Positions 13,188-13,193 of a DNA stretch of 13,193 bases are shown in pieces. The notes under the pieces were generated by a model that was given only the letters and a program-made list of their open reading frames with translations, ran no database searches and had not been told where the DNA came from. Origin of the DNA: an uncultured Bacteroidales bacterium (GTDB taxonomy: Bacteria; Bacteroidota; Bacteroidia; Bacteroidales; Paludibacteraceae); NCBI GenBank assembly GCA_937892015.1, contig CALAUY010000040.1:1-13193 (forward strand), in the 5' to 3' direction. The stretch's first letter is position 1. Every line of letters begins with the position of its first letter. Made by a program: the position numbers and the translations under genes.

Positions 13188-13193
13188 GTTCTT

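Larger units (their letters stand above)
12879..13193. other. Non-coding right flank with repeats
   Basis: I see no convincing gene here. An A-rich stretch contains AAAAAAGTGCA (12940-12950), the reverse complement of the core of the box upstream of the 508 gene. It is followed by the ACGATTG repeat field, a small GCCC-TTAC-GGGC hairpin (13038-13049) and an AT-rich inverted repeat. At the edge comes a C-rich stretch with nested palindromes. No terminator with a U-tract is evident for the export operon. Confidence 0.6.

Overview
The window looks like a chromosomal segment of a Bacteroidales-type member of the Bacteroidota. The evidence is threefold. Promoters carry the phylum's TAnnTTTG -7 element and most genes lack a clear Shine-Dalgarno sequence. 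A GldJ-family lipoprotein and a DUF4270-type lipoprotein are present. Many signal peptides end in a lipobox followed by acidic residues. I cannot name the genus. I recognise no plasmid, phage, transposase, rRNA, tRNA or CRISPR content.

Layout. Positions 1-507 hold four tandem GAAACTT copies, a 71-residue putative lipoprotein directly after them, a short 13-bp repeat and an AT-rich promoter region. Positions 508-3138 (+) hold a catalytically degenerate, single-domain glycogen-synthase-like protein with a strongly basic tail of 13-residue repeats, then a DUF4270-type surface lipoprotein. Positions 3186-5222 (-) hold gldJ followed by gcvH. Positions 5431-7018 (+), divergent from gldJ, hold folP and cdaA, which overlap by 11 bp. 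Positions 7354-12878 (+) hold a tight five-gene operon: a novel small lipoprotein, a TolC-type outer-membrane channel, an HlyD-type adaptor and two paralogous ABC-2 permeases, with no ATPase. Its leader contains a sequence closely resembling a sigma-54 (-24/-12) promoter. Positions 12879-13193 are non-coding, with degenerate ACGATTG repeats and small palindromes.

How the genes work together. The last operon can build an exporter spanning both membranes: permease heterodimer, adaptor and outer-membrane channel, with the lipoprotein as a probable accessory. It must borrow an ATPase encoded elsewhere, or work without one. folP and cdaA couple folate synthesis to c-di-AMP synthesis by translational overlap. 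GldJ belongs to the gliding/type IX secretion lipoprotein family, here co-transcribed with the glycine-cleavage H protein.

The main points for follow-up are: the basic 13-residue repeat tail on a pseudo-glycosyltransferase; the sigma-54-like promoter before the export operon; the unrecognised lipoprotein leading that operon; an 18-nt core shared exactly by three promoters, plus a shared upstream box; and a 12-bp tandem repeat running into the gldJ start codon. I found no clear evidence of an entirely new multi-gene system. The lipoprotein-led, ATPase-less exporter is the nearest candidate.
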